A DNA stretch of 64,000 nucleotides from Holophagae bacterium (lineage in GTDB: Bacteria > Acidobacteriota > Holophagae > Acanthopleuribacterales > Acanthopleuribacteraceae), in NCBI GenBank assembly GCA_030429565.1, contig JAUIFE010000012.1:166933-230932 (forward strand), in the 5' to 3' direction. Positions within the stretch are counted from its first letter, which is position 1. The number at the start of each line of letters is the position of its first letter. The notes under the pieces are model-generated. The model had not been told where the DNA came from. It searched no databases and saw nothing but the letters and a program-made list of their open reading frames with translations. Positions 1-8,178 of the stretch are shown here, piece after piece. The position numbers were made by a program, and so were the translations under genes.

Positions 1-454
1 CGACGCGGGTATCGGTCCAAACATCGTGCCATCCACTGGGTTCACTGAACAGGAATGACAAGGCATTGATCGGAACCAAACGAATCAAAGTACGTCGGGC
101 CACATCACCGGCACTGGGTTTGGAACCGTCACAGCGCACAACGCGCGTGCCGGTCACCAATTTGCCAGGCGTCCAACCAAATGCGGTTTCGAATACCATG
201 TAATAAACAAACGCCTCAAGGGCGACCCACAAGGGGTTAAAGGTGGTCAAGAAGGCGGTGTCACCGCCTCCGGCGTTTAACTGATACGCCAACAGCAGCT
301 TGAGACTGCCAAACCCCCACCCCCAAATAAGGCTGTCGATGAGGACATTGGCGAGGCGCAGTGATTTGGGCGCCATACGCGCCGCGACTTGGGGATCACC
401 GTGGTGACCCAACGGATGGTTGGGCGAGTCAAAGGGAACATTATCTTGAATCAT
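1..454 (-). CDS. RDD family membrane protein, 3' end cut by window edge
   Basis: The visible 151 residues start at an ATG preceded by AAGGA 8 bases upstream. An N-terminal basic segment leads into a hydrophobic stretch (RLANVLIDSLIWGWG), then a second membrane segment around FNPLWVALEAFVYYMVFE. A TPGK motif follows, and the sequence ends at the window edge in WHDVWTDTRV. The order R..D in the first helix, two or more helices, TPGK and a late D-x-W-TDTRV is that of RDD-domain membrane proteins, whose roles (transport or accessory membrane functions) are mostly unknown. It lies downstream of the SDR gene on the same strand, 219 bases away, and probably has its own promoter. The C-terminus is not in the window. 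Confidence 0.75.
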   Translation of the reverse strand, partial: MIQDNVPFDSPNHPLGHHGDPQVAARMAPKSLRLANVLIDSLIWGWGFGSLKLLLAYQLNAGGGDTAFLTTFNPLWVALEAFVYYMVFETAFGWTPGKLVTGTRVVRCDGSKPSAGDVARRTLIRLVPINALSFLFSEPSGWHDVWTDTRV

Positions 455-577
455 GCGTGTAAATCCTTGGAAGCTAAGGTGGAAACGCTTACAGGAATAG
501 ACCTGTCGGAGTAGGGGCCGACGGAGGGTCGCAAACACGAAGGACCGGCCCCGCTAGGCCAGGCGCGTTGATTATTG

Positions 578-608
578 AAAGGGGTCGCCCTTTTTTATCT
601 TTTTTTCG
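578..608 (+). terminator. Hairpin with T-run, plus-strand sense
   Basis: AAAGGG, a 4-base loop and CCCTTT are followed by TTTATC and seven T's. As a rho-independent terminator it works only on the plus strand, although both flanking genes are on the minus strand. It may stop antisense transcription. Confidence 0.4.
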
Positions 609-673
609 CGATGATGTCACTGAAGCGCTTTCCCGTACCAAACCGGGCACGCCGCGTTCAGGAACACCGACGA

Positions 674-2158
674 CTACCTGGATGACATGCGGCGTTCCTC
701 TTGCAAATACGCGCGTTGCAGGAAGAGGTCGAGCAGGTGGATGGCCCACAGGTGCGCTTGTGCTTGAGTCAGGTTGTAAAAGTACCAAGGCAGGCGCGGC
801 CGGAAATTGTGGATGCCGGTCAACACGAAGCGGCGATCGAGAATTTCGCGCAGTTCCAGGCGACCAAGCCAGCCGTCGGTGTTGGGTCGCACCAGCACCC
901 CGCCGGTAATGTGAAAAATTTGGCGGTTGGGCGTGCTGTGTTCGGGCGAAAACGACAGCGCCAGCAGCGTCACGTTGACGACGCGCAAGCGGATTTTGAC
1001 GTGGCGGGCGGGATCGACGTCACACTTAATGAAAGGAAAACCGAAACGCGGCAACCAACGCATGTATTGCTCGGCAACCCAGACAGCGTCGCGTTGCGGC
1101 GGCAAGCGTAGCCGTTGCACGGAACGCACCTCGCTGCCGGCTTTGAGCATGGCGGCCTCGACACGTCGCAGTGATTGGCGCGGGTTGGGTTTGGCACGAC
1201 CGTCGTGTTGCACCGAAGCCGCCAGCATGGCTTCGAAACCAACGGCGGAAGCTAACACAGCATCCAGCACTGGATTGGCTTGCGGTATGACGGCCTGGTC
1301 GTGGCTGTCGACGACCAAACCCGCCATCGGCTTCGAGGCCCCGCCAAACAGGGTCAAACAGAACCGTGACAGCCGCGACCAGCGTCCCGGCAACGAAACA
1401 AACAGGCGCCGTTTACCGAGCACGGCGGCGGCGCGCTGTAACATCTCGCGGAAGGTCATGGTGTCCGGGCCCCCCAACTCGTAGGTTTGGCCGTAACATT
1501 CGGCCTTGCCGAGCACGTGGTACACGGCCCGCGCCACATCCACGGCGGCGGTTGGTCGCGTCGGCGCATCGCACCAAGCCGGCAAGAAGTGGACGGGTAA
1601 TCGTCGCACCAAATTGACCAGGAACCGCGCGGTGGAGCCGCCCGGCCCCAAAATCAGGCCGACGCGTAAGGTGGTGACCGGCACACCACATGAGGCCATG
1701 GTGCGTTCCTCTTCGAGTTTGTGTTCCAGGTAGGCCGAACCGTGGGTGTCGTTGGCTGGAATTAAGGTCGAGATGTGCACAATTTGGCGGACACCGGCGG
1801 CTTCGGCGGCATGGGCGAAATTGTCGACCAGGATCAAATCAAGATCCACGAAGCGCGCCTGGGTCAAGCGCGATGACGGCAACATCGAGTGGGCTAAATA
1901 AACCGCGATGTCCACGCCCTTCAGCGCCGCCTCGGTGGTGTGCAGCGAAAATAAATCGCAGTGGCGCCATGCCGTACCCGGCGCGTTGCCGACAGGCGGC
2001 TTGGCGGCACGGGCGGGTGAGCGCGTCAAAACCACCACGCGATAACGTGGATCAGCTTCCAACAAACGCCGAACGTGGGTACCCATTAGCCCGGTCGCCC
2101 CCGCCACGGCCACGGTTAACGGCGGCGTTTTTGCCGGTTCCCGATGTTCCTCAGCCAT
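674..2158 (-). CDS. Atypical SDR-family NAD(P)-binding oxidoreductase/epimerase with C-terminal extension
   Basis: 494 residues. The N-terminus carries a Rossmann nucleotide-binding motif, VAGATGLMG, at about residues 17-25, and an SDR-like YLEHK (YxxxK) at about residue 143. The first ~290 residues look like the NAD(P)H-binding domain of NmrA/YbjT-type atypical SDRs (substrate unknown). The last ~170 residues (from about VRSVQRLRLPPQRDAVWVAEQYMRW) resemble the DUF2867 domain often fused to such proteins. No signal peptide is seen, so it is probably cytoplasmic. The DUF2237 gene ends 8 bases upstream on the same strand, so the two are probably cotranscribed. The family is clear; the substrate is not. 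Confidence 0.8.
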   Translation of the reverse strand: MAEEHREPAKTPPLTVAVAGATGLMGTHVRRLLEADPRYRVVVLTRSPARAAKPPVGNAPGTAWRHCDLFSLHTTEAALKGVDIAVYLAHSMLPSSRLTQARFVDLDLILVDNFAHAAEAAGVRQIVHISTLIPANDTHGSAYLEHKLEEERTMASCGVPVTTLRVGLILGPGGSTARFLVNLVRRLPVHFLPAWCDAPTRPTAAVDVARAVYHVLGKAECYGQTYELGGPDTMTFREMLQRAAAVLGKRRLFVSLPGRWSRLSRFCLTLFGGASKPMAGLVVDSHDQAVIPQANPVLDAVLASAVGFEAMLAASVQHDGRAKPNPRQSLRRVEAAMLKAGSEVRSVQRLRLPPQRDAVWVAEQYMRWLPRFGFPFIKCDVDPARHVKIRLRVVNVTLLALSFSPEHSTPNRQIFHITGGVLVRPNTDGWLGRLELREILDRRFVLTGIHNFRPRLPWYFYNLTQAQAHLWAIHLLDLFLQRAYLQEERRMSSR

Positions 2159-2166
2159 AGCAATCC

Positions 2167-2541
2167 TTAGGGCGTTTCCGCACAGGCCAACAGTTCGTCA
2201 AACGGTACCAATTCAAGCACGCGTTCGTGGGTCGCTTCCATTTTGATCGGGATCAGCACGCCCGCGTCGCGCGCTTCCTTCCAGCGCGAAGCGCACAGGC
2301 ACCAGTAATCGCCGGCTTTGAGGCCGGGGAAATCAAATTCGGGGATCGGCGTCGACAGATCGTTGCCGCGTTGTTTGGTAAACGCCAAGAACTCCTCGGT
2401 CATTTTGGCGCAAACCACATGCGCGCCCTGATCCCCATCGCTGGTATCGCAGCAGCCGGTGCGAAAGAAACCGGTTTTGGGGTCAAGGCTACAAACAGCT
2501 AGTTCACCGCCCAACACATTGCGTCGCTCGGCAAGATTCAT
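2167..2541 (-). CDS. DUF2237 family protein
   Basis: 124 residues starting MNLAERRNVLGGEL. This start has GGAGG 6 bases upstream; a longer in-frame start 20 codons upstream lacks support and would add residues foreign to the family. The family hallmarks are visible: NVLGGELAVCS, KTGFFRTGCCDT, DQGAHVVCAKMTEEFL, GNDLSTP, FDFPGL, GDYWCLCASRW and ATHERVLELV. Several conserved cysteines (CC, CAK, CLC) suggest metal or redox chemistry, but the family's function is not established. The frame is full length for the family. It precedes the SDR gene by 8 bases and probably heads a two-gene operon. Confidence 0.88.
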   Translation of the reverse strand: MNLAERRNVLGGELAVCSLDPKTGFFRTGCCDTSDGDQGAHVVCAKMTEEFLAFTKQRGNDLSTPIPEFDFPGLKAGDYWCLCASRWKEARDAGVLIPIKMEATHERVLELVPFDELLACAETP

Positions 2542-2670
2542 AACATCCTCCGTGATGGATCCGTGCCGGCATGAACCGGCAACATCGCAAAAATCAAGCA
2601 CCGGACAAGGGCCCGCGTTTGAAATACAGAATTTGAATTGCGATGCCCCATTCTAGCGCGGAACGGTTGC

Positions 2671-5600
2671 TTAAATCGAGAGATCCAAGCGGCCGTCGTC
2701 ATCATCGCTAATCATTTCGGCCACCGAGCGCGTGGCCCGCTCCGGCCCCACCTTCACGGTCAACTCGGTTTCACCCATGCCCAGCCCTTCAAGCTGGTCT
2801 TCGAGCATGTGTAAATCGGCCAGCAGGCGGTGGTGCATGCGCGGTGTTTCCACCCAAAAAGTAGCGCACAGTTGGCTGCGATCCTTGAGCGCATCAACAC
2901 GCAGGTGCCCGTAAACGGGAAAGTCCAAGTGCAGGATCACCAAAAACTGGTGTTTGGCACGCCGTCCCGGGAGACGCATAAAGGCCAACTCCATTTCACT
3001 GTCCTGATCGCCCATGCGGATCGGCAGGTTGAGGTACATCGGCGAGCCGTTGAGGTTTTGCATTTGGTTGAAATCGCGCACTAAATCCAGGGTTTGCGCC
3101 AGCCGCTTGGCCACGTCACCACTTTCCGAACCCGACATTTGAACCAAACGCGCCAGCGCTTCCTGCTGATTTTGATCCAGCCGCGACAAGGCCTCGCGAA
3201 AACGCGGTTCAATCTTTTGCATTTCGCGCGCTTGGGCGCCCTCGGCACGTTCGCCAAACTCCGATTTGAGAAAAGGACCCTCGAACAATGAACTGGGGTC
3301 GGGTTTTCCGCCGTTGAGGATTTGTTCGCGGAACGTCTCAAATTGGTTCGCCTTCAATCCGTTGAGCGGGCTTTTGGTGCGGAAGCTCCAGTCGTGGGTC
3401 TCCCCTTCTAAAGCCGAACGTACGAGCTCCGCCAACAGTGCGCGATGTTTGGCCATCAATTTACTCAATGAACCCAAATCGCCGTCGCGCAGCCGCGCCA
3501 GTTGTTCCGAAAAGCGTTCCAAGCGCCGCATCCATCCCATCTCGCGCAGGCGCTCGCCCAAACTTTCATCGCGATCCGGCAAAACGTGGTCCATGGCGAG
3601 GTATCGGAACAACCCCTTCTCCTCGCGCATCAGGCGTTCCTGTAGGTTGGGACGCGGGTCTTCGCGCCCACTTGGCGACGACGCCTCGTTGCGCCACAAC
3701 TTCCAATCGGGCGCCTGCTCGGCGTCTTGCTGCAACACACCGACCAAGTCACGCAACGCCTTGGCGGCCTTGGCGGCGGCCTCGCCTGGCTGCATCTTGC
3801 CGGCCAGCGCTTGGTCGGTGAGGTTCTGCACTTCCCAAGCCTGATCCAAAAGCGCAATGCGCGTGTATTTGGTCAAATGGCGACGCAAAAACTGGTCGAT
3901 ACGCCCGTTGGCGGCCTCCGGTTCCATTTGCTGTACAGCGGCGGTAAGCGGATCAACCATCAGTGCCGGCTCCAGGGTGCCGACCGTGGCCAACTCCTGT
4001 AGAAGTGCGCGGTTGTTCTGCAGCACGGGCAACAAACGGTCACCACGGCCGGAAAGCCGCAGCGAGTTCAAGAAGCGATCAATGCGCGCCACCCGTTCGC
4101 GTTCGTCAAACAGCGGCGCATCACCTGGCTGCGCTTCGGCAAGGTGGCGGTCGAGCCACAGGTAACGCGCAAAACCGTTCTCCTCGGCCCGGACGCGTTT
4201 TTCCAGGCCAACCTCACCACCGCCGCTGAGATGGACCTCCGGCCGTCGCCACAAATCCCATTCAATTTCTTCGAGCGGTTGACGGCGGTCGTGCGTCAAC
4301 AAATAACGCATGGTTTTGAGTCGGTCGACCAAGTGCTTTAGCCCTGGCCCGCCAACCTCGCCACCGTCGATCATCGCCTCGGCCAAACGGTCGGCTTGCC
4401 AAGCCTGATCAATCATGGCAATCCGTTTAAAGTCAATTAGTTGACCGCGCAAAAGCTTGGTCAATTCTCGGTTAATTGCATCGGCCGGCGCGCCGCGCAG
4501 CAACGGTTCCATCTCTTTGAAATAGGCCCGCCGCGCCGCATAATCGGCATCGCCGACCGGGTCATCGGCGGCCGCGGGCAACAAGGCGGCACGCAGCACG
4601 CCGTTACTTGGGAAAAAGCCTTCGGGTTTGAGGTTGGGGTGGTTGTTTTCTAAATAATCGCGCAGCGCCTCGAAACGGGCACCGTGCAATTGGGTTACGC
4701 CGTGATTGACGCGCGGGAAATGGCCGGACTTGAGCAACGCGGCAAGATCGCCTTCGAGGCTGGGCGTTAAACGCGAGAGCTGGTGATCGCCATTGAAAAA
4801 GTCAAACAATCCAAGCTGTTTGAGTGGATCGAGCCGGTCCAGCACAAACAAAGCGGCCTGCTCCGAGGGCGACAAACCCGCAAACGCGGTCACCATTTGC
4901 CGCAGACGCTCGCTATTTTGCGGCGCCAGCAATGCCGCGGCTTGGTCATCGTTACTTTGGTTCAGCGCGGCCAGGGCTTCCGGTGATTGGCTTTCCAAGT
5001 AAGCTTTGATACGGGCCAGCGCCGCCGGGTCAAGCGAACTGAGCCGATGCGCGGCGGCTCCGTCCGGTAGATTTTTGAGAAAAAAGTCCAGCTCGGCCCG
5101 CGTCTCACCGTCAAAGACGGCCCCGGTTTGACCGGTTAGGAAGGCGGCCAACTTGCGAAAACTCTCGACATCGAGTTGCTGCAAGAACTTCAGCGCCAAC
5201 GGATCGCGTTGTGATCCAACCGGATTCTGACCCTGTTCGAGCCAGAACAGCCGTTCCAGTTCCTCAAACGAGGGTGCCGCCGCAAAGTTGGGAATACTCA
5301 GGTCTAGTGTTTTCAGGTAGTGATCGACCAACTGAGGGGTGAACCGCACCCAAGCCGGACCACCACTCACCGTCAAGGGCGGCTGCCGTTGGGCCAGGTG
5401 ATCGCGCAGTTGCAGGAAGGCCTCGAGGTTGAGGTCTTGATGAAGCGGTGGTGGCGCCATCGGCTCGCGCGCGGCAACCTGGGTCAGAGAAGCAGCGACC
5501 CTGGCGTCCAGCGCACCTTGCCCGCTGAGAAAACGGTAGGCGGCCGGGTCCATTTCGGGATCGACCTTGTTGGCCAACATCAGTGCTTGCCAGTCGGCCT

Positions 5601-6141
5601 CAGCCATATTGTCGCGGTTACTAAGCAGAACAAAACGTTGGATTTCCTCGGGCATGGCGCCGACGAGCTGTTGCACTTTCATTTTCAGCTCCGGATAAAG
5701 GCTTTCGATATTAACCGTTTGCGGTGCGGCCACCTCGGGCGCACTGTGCGAGATTTCATCGAGGATCAACACCATGTCGCCGCGCGACACCCCGGCGTTC
5801 ATGCTCAGTTTCATGAGGTTGGTCAGTTGTTCTTGTTCAGACACATTAAAGACAATACCGTGATCGCGCAGTACTGCGCTGTTCTCTTTGAGGGCGGCGG
5901 CGTTGGGTACCTGCACCGAGGTCAGCGCTTCGCCGTTGGCGGCCTGCAGGTCGACCTTCATGGCACCGGCGTCGAACGACAAAGCAATCGATTGCACTGG
6001 TTCGCCGGCAAAACCCACCAGCCGACTGCCGACCCGCACGCCATAGCCGGCATTGCCGCGCTCGACCTGGACCTGCGCATCACGCCCGGGTTCGAGTTTG
6101 ACCGGACGGCGCTCGGGCCAGGATGATGTGGGGATGGCCAT
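2671..6141 (-). CDS. Very large helical protein with FliK/Flg_hook-like C-terminal domain
   Basis: 1156 residues, no signal peptide, GAGG 4-5 bases before the ATG. Residues 1-100 are beta-rich. Residues ~120-1000 are alpha-helical with two diverged internal repeats that each contain an (ALLDQAW / AMIDQAW)...LWR...EENGFARYLWLDRHL-type block. The last ~130 residues (MYLNLPIRMGDQ... FPVYGHLRVDALKDRSQL... FWVETPRMHHRLL... LEDQLEGLGM) follow the pattern of the flagellar hook-length control (FliK) C-terminal domain: a beta hairpin with a glycine turn, then a helix ending in GLG. No flagellar gene is nearby, so this could be an unusual FliK homologue or a non-flagellar protein that uses the fold. 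The function is open. Confidence 0.6.
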   Translation of the reverse strand: MAIPTSSWPERRPVKLEPGRDAQVQVERGNAGYGVRVGSRLVGFAGEPVQSIALSFDAGAMKVDLQAANGEALTSVQVPNAAALKENSAVLRDHGIVFNVSEQEQLTNLMKLSMNAGVSRGDMVLILDEISHSAPEVAAPQTVNIESLYPELKMKVQQLVGAMPEEIQRFVLLSNRDNMAEADWQALMLANKVDPEMDPAAYRFLSGQGALDARVAASLTQVAAREPMAPPPLHQDLNLEAFLQLRDHLAQRQPPLTVSGGPAWVRFTPQLVDHYLKTLDLSIPNFAAAPSFEELERLFWLEQGQNPVGSQRDPLALKFLQQLDVESFRKLAAFLTGQTGAVFDGETRAELDFFLKNLPDGAAAHRLSSLDPAALARIKAYLESQSPEALAALNQSNDDQAAALLAPQNSERLRQMVTAFAGLSPSEQAALFVLDRLDPLKQLGLFDFFNGDHQLSRLTPSLEGDLAALLKSGHFPRVNHGVTQLHGARFEALRDYLENNHPNLKPEGFFPSNGVLRAALLPAAADDPVGDADYAARRAYFKEMEPLLRGAPADAINRELTKLLRGQLIDFKRIAMIDQAWQADRLAEAMIDGGEVGGPGLKHLVDRLKTMRYLLTHDRRQPLEEIEWDLWRRPEVHLSGGGEVGLEKRVRAEENGFARYLWLDRHLAEAQPGDAPLFDERERVARIDRFLNSLRLSGRGDRLLPVLQNNRALLQELATVGTLEPALMVDPLTAAVQQMEPEAANGRIDQFLRRHLTKYTRIALLDQAWEVQNLTDQALAGKMQPGEAAAKAAKALRDLVGVLQQDAEQAPDWKLWRNEASSPSGREDPRPNLQERLMREEKGLFRYLAMDHVLPDRDESLGERLREMGWMRRLERFSEQLARLRDGDLGSLSKLMAKHRALLAELVRSALEGETHDWSFRTKSPLNGLKANQFETFREQILNGGKPDPSSLFEGPFLKSEFGERAEGAQAREMQKIEPRFREALSRLDQNQQEALARLVQMSGSESGDVAKRLAQTLDLVRDFNQMQNLNGSPMYLNLPIRMGDQDSEMELAFMRLPGRRAKHQFLVILHLDFPVYGHLRVDALKDRSQLCATFWVETPRMHHRLLADLHMLEDQLEGLGMGETELTVKVGPERATRSVAEMISDDDDGRLDLSI

Positions 6142-6231
6142 GCGACCTCACTTGCCTAACGAGGATATTGGGTGTTGTTGGGTTCATTGTACCTGTTGAA
6201 GGGGTGGGGTCGGGGGCCAAATTAAAATGAG

Positions 6232-6420
6232 GAGGGGCGATAGGCGTTTTGGCCCTTGGTTGCCGGTTCCGCCCGACGGAAGATGCCGTTCTTCGAAGGC
6301 GCGGGGAGAAAGCGGCTCTTTTGGGTGTTTTCGCCTGGGACAGGGGGTGGCTTTGTTGGGCCTGGGTAGGACGGGCGTCCTTGCAGGCACACCCTTTCGT
6401 GGCCACTGCCGCCTCGGAAG
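6232..6420 (-). repeat. Intergenic repeat, copy A (inverted relative to copy B)
   Basis: Read on the minus strand from 6420, this region aligns along its length, with small indels, to 7545-7737 on the plus strand. Shared blocks include CTTCCGAGGCGG, CCTACCCAGGC, TGTCCCAGGCG, GCCGCTTTCT and CCCGCGCCTTCG. A CTTCCG-(5)-CGGAA hairpin is kept in both copies. The two copies are about 1.1 kb apart in opposite orientation and flank the zinc-ribbon gene and the broken GxxExxY gene. It fills most of the 343-base gap upstream of the FliK-like gene. Confidence 0.7.
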
Positions 6421-6484
6421 GATTGGCGCGGCTAGCCTCTGCCACTTGTCCTTGCCTTGCCCGCGTTGTTGGTTTTCCCTCTGG

Positions 6485-6793
6485 TTATAGGGACCATGGA
6501 TAAACCCTGTTAATTTTGTTGCAGTTTGGGCAGTGGGTTCCGGGTTGTCGCGTTCCGCCCGAACCCATGTGGCAATTTGTATCCCACCAACTGGTTAGAT
6601 TGGCACCCAGCCCTATCAATAACGCCAAACCTATCGGAAAAATGAAGAATGGATTACCTAAGGCCCAACAGCCAACCAAACACACCAGGAGCATTAGATT
6701 AAGCATGAAAAAGTAGCCTGGCGAACTTGAGCCACCTGGGTAAGATTGATACTGATCGGCCCTGAATTTTGTACCGCAACTCGGACACTTCAT
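6485..6793 (-). CDS. Small zinc-ribbon membrane protein
   Basis: 102 residues. The N-terminus MKCPSCGTKFRADQY carries a CPSC knuckle, and a second knuckle HCPNCNK lies near the C-terminus, together enough for one four-cysteine zinc ribbon split across the membrane part. Between them are two hydrophobic segments (about residues 27-45, FFMLNLMLLVCLVGCWAL, and 48-66, PFFIFPIGLALLIGLG). The Shine-Dalgarno sequence is weak (GGGA). No specific function can be assigned; many bacterial zinc-ribbon/TM proteins are uncharacterised. It sits between the two inverted intergenic repeats, so it may belong to a small transposed or rearranged cassette. Confidence 0.6.
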   Translation of the reverse strand: MKCPSCGTKFRADQYQSYPGGSSSPGYFFMLNLMLLVCLVGCWALGNPFFIFPIGLALLIGLGANLTSWWDTNCHMGSGGTRQPGTHCPNCNKINRVYPWSL

Positions 6794-7025
6794 TGATGAA
6801 ATCCCATTTCCGTAAAGAACCGTTCCGGCTGCACGTTTTTCCTCAGGTTAGCATTTGGCAGTTTCATCTATCAGCGAATCTGGTGCGAAAGGGTTAGGAC
6901 GAAAGACCGAGGAGCAACCCAAAACACCAATCGTCTTTTATTCGACAGAATTTTTTCCTGGCAAAAAATTTATCACCTTGCTAGGTGGAAGGTGTTCACC
7001 CAAAGACAAAAGAAAGAGGGTGGTT

Positions 7026-7519
7026 ATGTTGGAATTAGAGGACCTTTCGGGTCGTGTGATTGGTGCCGCCATTGATGTTCACCAAGAACTGGGGCCGGGA
7101 TACGTGGAGTCATTCTATGAAACCGCCCTATGTATCGCCCTGTCAAAAATGGGCATCTCATTCCAAAAACAATGCCGTGTTTCGGTGAAATACGAAGGTA
7201 TCGAGGTGGGCAGGCACCGTCTCGATTTAACCTGAACTAAGCGATTCTTGGCGGCGAAATCGCACAATCTGTTGGGCTGCAACATTTTGGGCGATTTCAT
7301 CCACCCGAATCGCTCAGTTCAGGTTTAATTGTCGAGAAGGTGCTCGTGGTCGAACTCAAAACGGTACAAGCCATCACCCGAAACCATTACGCGACGCTGA
7401 ACTCGTACCTCAAAGCCACCGGCCTAACCAATGCACTGCTCCTCAACTTCGCGGAAGCAAAGCTGGTCATCAAACGCCTCTACGAACAAAAGCCACAACG
7501 CTCACCAAGGCCCAGATAA
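7026..7519 (+). pseudogene. GxxExxY protein gene interrupted by a MITE-like insertion
   Basis: The first 67 codons encode MLELEDLSGRVIGAAIDVHQ and the signature GPGYVESFYE (GxxExxY), running to RHRLDL. The frame then meets a stop inside an inserted hairpin element (7231-7323). After the element the same protein resumes as IVEKVLVVELK and continues to a stop at 7517-7519. Removing the element plus one copy of the 5-base TTTAA duplication restores RLDLIVEKVLVVELK exactly, the D...ExK core of this PD-(D/E)XK-like family. The gene was therefore intact before a recent insertion. RBS AGAGG lies upstream of the ATG. The biochemical role of GxxExxY proteins is not established. Confidence 0.88.
7231..7323. 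mobile_element. 93 bp MITE-like hairpin element with 17 bp terminal inverted repeats and TTTAA target duplication
   Basis: The ends CCTGAACTAAGCGATTC and GAATCGCTCAGTTCAGG are inverted repeats with one mismatch. TTTAA occurs immediately on both sides (7226-7230 and 7324-7328), a 5-base target-site duplication. Inside, GAAATCGC/GCGATTTC and TGTTG/CAACA add further stems, so the whole element can fold as one long hairpin. It has no coding capacity and would need a transposase in trans. No second full copy is seen in this window. Confidence 0.85.
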
Positions 7520-7544
7520 GCGACAGACACCCCGCGCGCCAGTT

Positions 7545-7737
7545 CTTCCGAGGCGGACAGAAGCGGCCCAAAGGTGCAAATGCAAGGTCGCCCTTCCTAC
7601 CCAGGCTCATCAACGCGAATCAATGTCCCAGGCGCACCCACCAAAAAGGGCCGCTTTCTGCCCGCGCCTTCGGAGAACGGCTTCTTCCGCCGGGCGGAAG
7701 CGGCAACAAAGGGCCCAAAAGCCCATCGCCTTTCCTC
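7545..7737 (+). repeat. Intergenic repeat, copy B
   Basis: Plus-strand counterpart of the repeat at 6232-6420. It fills the gap between the broken GxxExxY gene and the glutaredoxin gene. The CTTCCG-CCGGG-CGGAAG hairpin is intact here, while copy A has a T for C change in the loop. The sequence may be an intergenic RNA or REP-like element; no gene is credible inside it. Confidence 0.7.
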
Positions 7738-7741
7738 AATC

Positions 7742-8017
7742 TCAAGGGGCGACTGCCAACATTGGGTCGAGTTTGCCCGCCCGTTCAAGGGCGTTCATGT
7801 CGTCGAAGCCGCCAATCGCTTCGCCGTTAATGAAAATTTGCGGCACCGTCGTGCGGCCGCCGCTCATCGCCACCAACTTGCGGCGCATCTCTTGGTCGCC
7901 GCTCACATCCACATCTTTGTATTCAACGCCTTTCGCGCCCAGTAGCCGTTTGGCCTGCACGCAATACGGGCACCAAGGTGTCGTGTACAACACCACTTCT
8001 GCTTTGATTTCACTCAT
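7742..8017 (-). CDS. grxC: Glutaredoxin (GrxC type)
   Basis: 91 residues, full length for a classical dithiol glutaredoxin. The active site CPYC follows TTPW at about residues 16-19. The cis-proline motif TVPQIFIN and the glutathione-binding GGFDD are in place. It reduces disulfides and glutathionylated proteins using glutathione in the cytoplasm. The start has GGGAGG about 5 bases upstream. It lies downstream of pckA on the same strand but behind a strong terminator, so it is probably transcribed separately. Confidence 0.93.
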   Translation of the reverse strand: MSEIKAEVVLYTTPWCPYCVQAKRLLGAKGVEYKDVDVSGDQEMRRKLVAMSGGRTTVPQIFINGEAIGGFDDMNALERAGKLDPMLAVAP

Positions 8018-8112
8018 CGAATCCTCCCTTGTTCATGCAGTCAAACACGGCTTTAGCAGATTTTCTTCCCAAAGACACCTTAACCGAGAACCTGCCTTGT
8101 TCAGAAGCATGA

Positions 8113-8147
8113 AAAAAGGCGCCGCCTCCCGGAGGAAACAGCGCCTG
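8113..8147 (-). terminator. Rho-independent terminator of pckA
   Basis: On the minus strand, AGGCGC...CCTCC-GG-GGAGG...GCGCCT is followed by six T's, beginning about 30 bases after the pckA stop. Confidence 0.85.
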
Positions 8148-8178
8148 TTGGTGTGCGGCGGCCAGGTGCGGCCTTGCC

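Noticed and set aside
5320..6126. 268-codon plus-strand frame opposite the FliK-like gene
   Set aside because: It is the antisense shadow of a well-supported gene in GC-rich DNA, without RBS or family resemblance.
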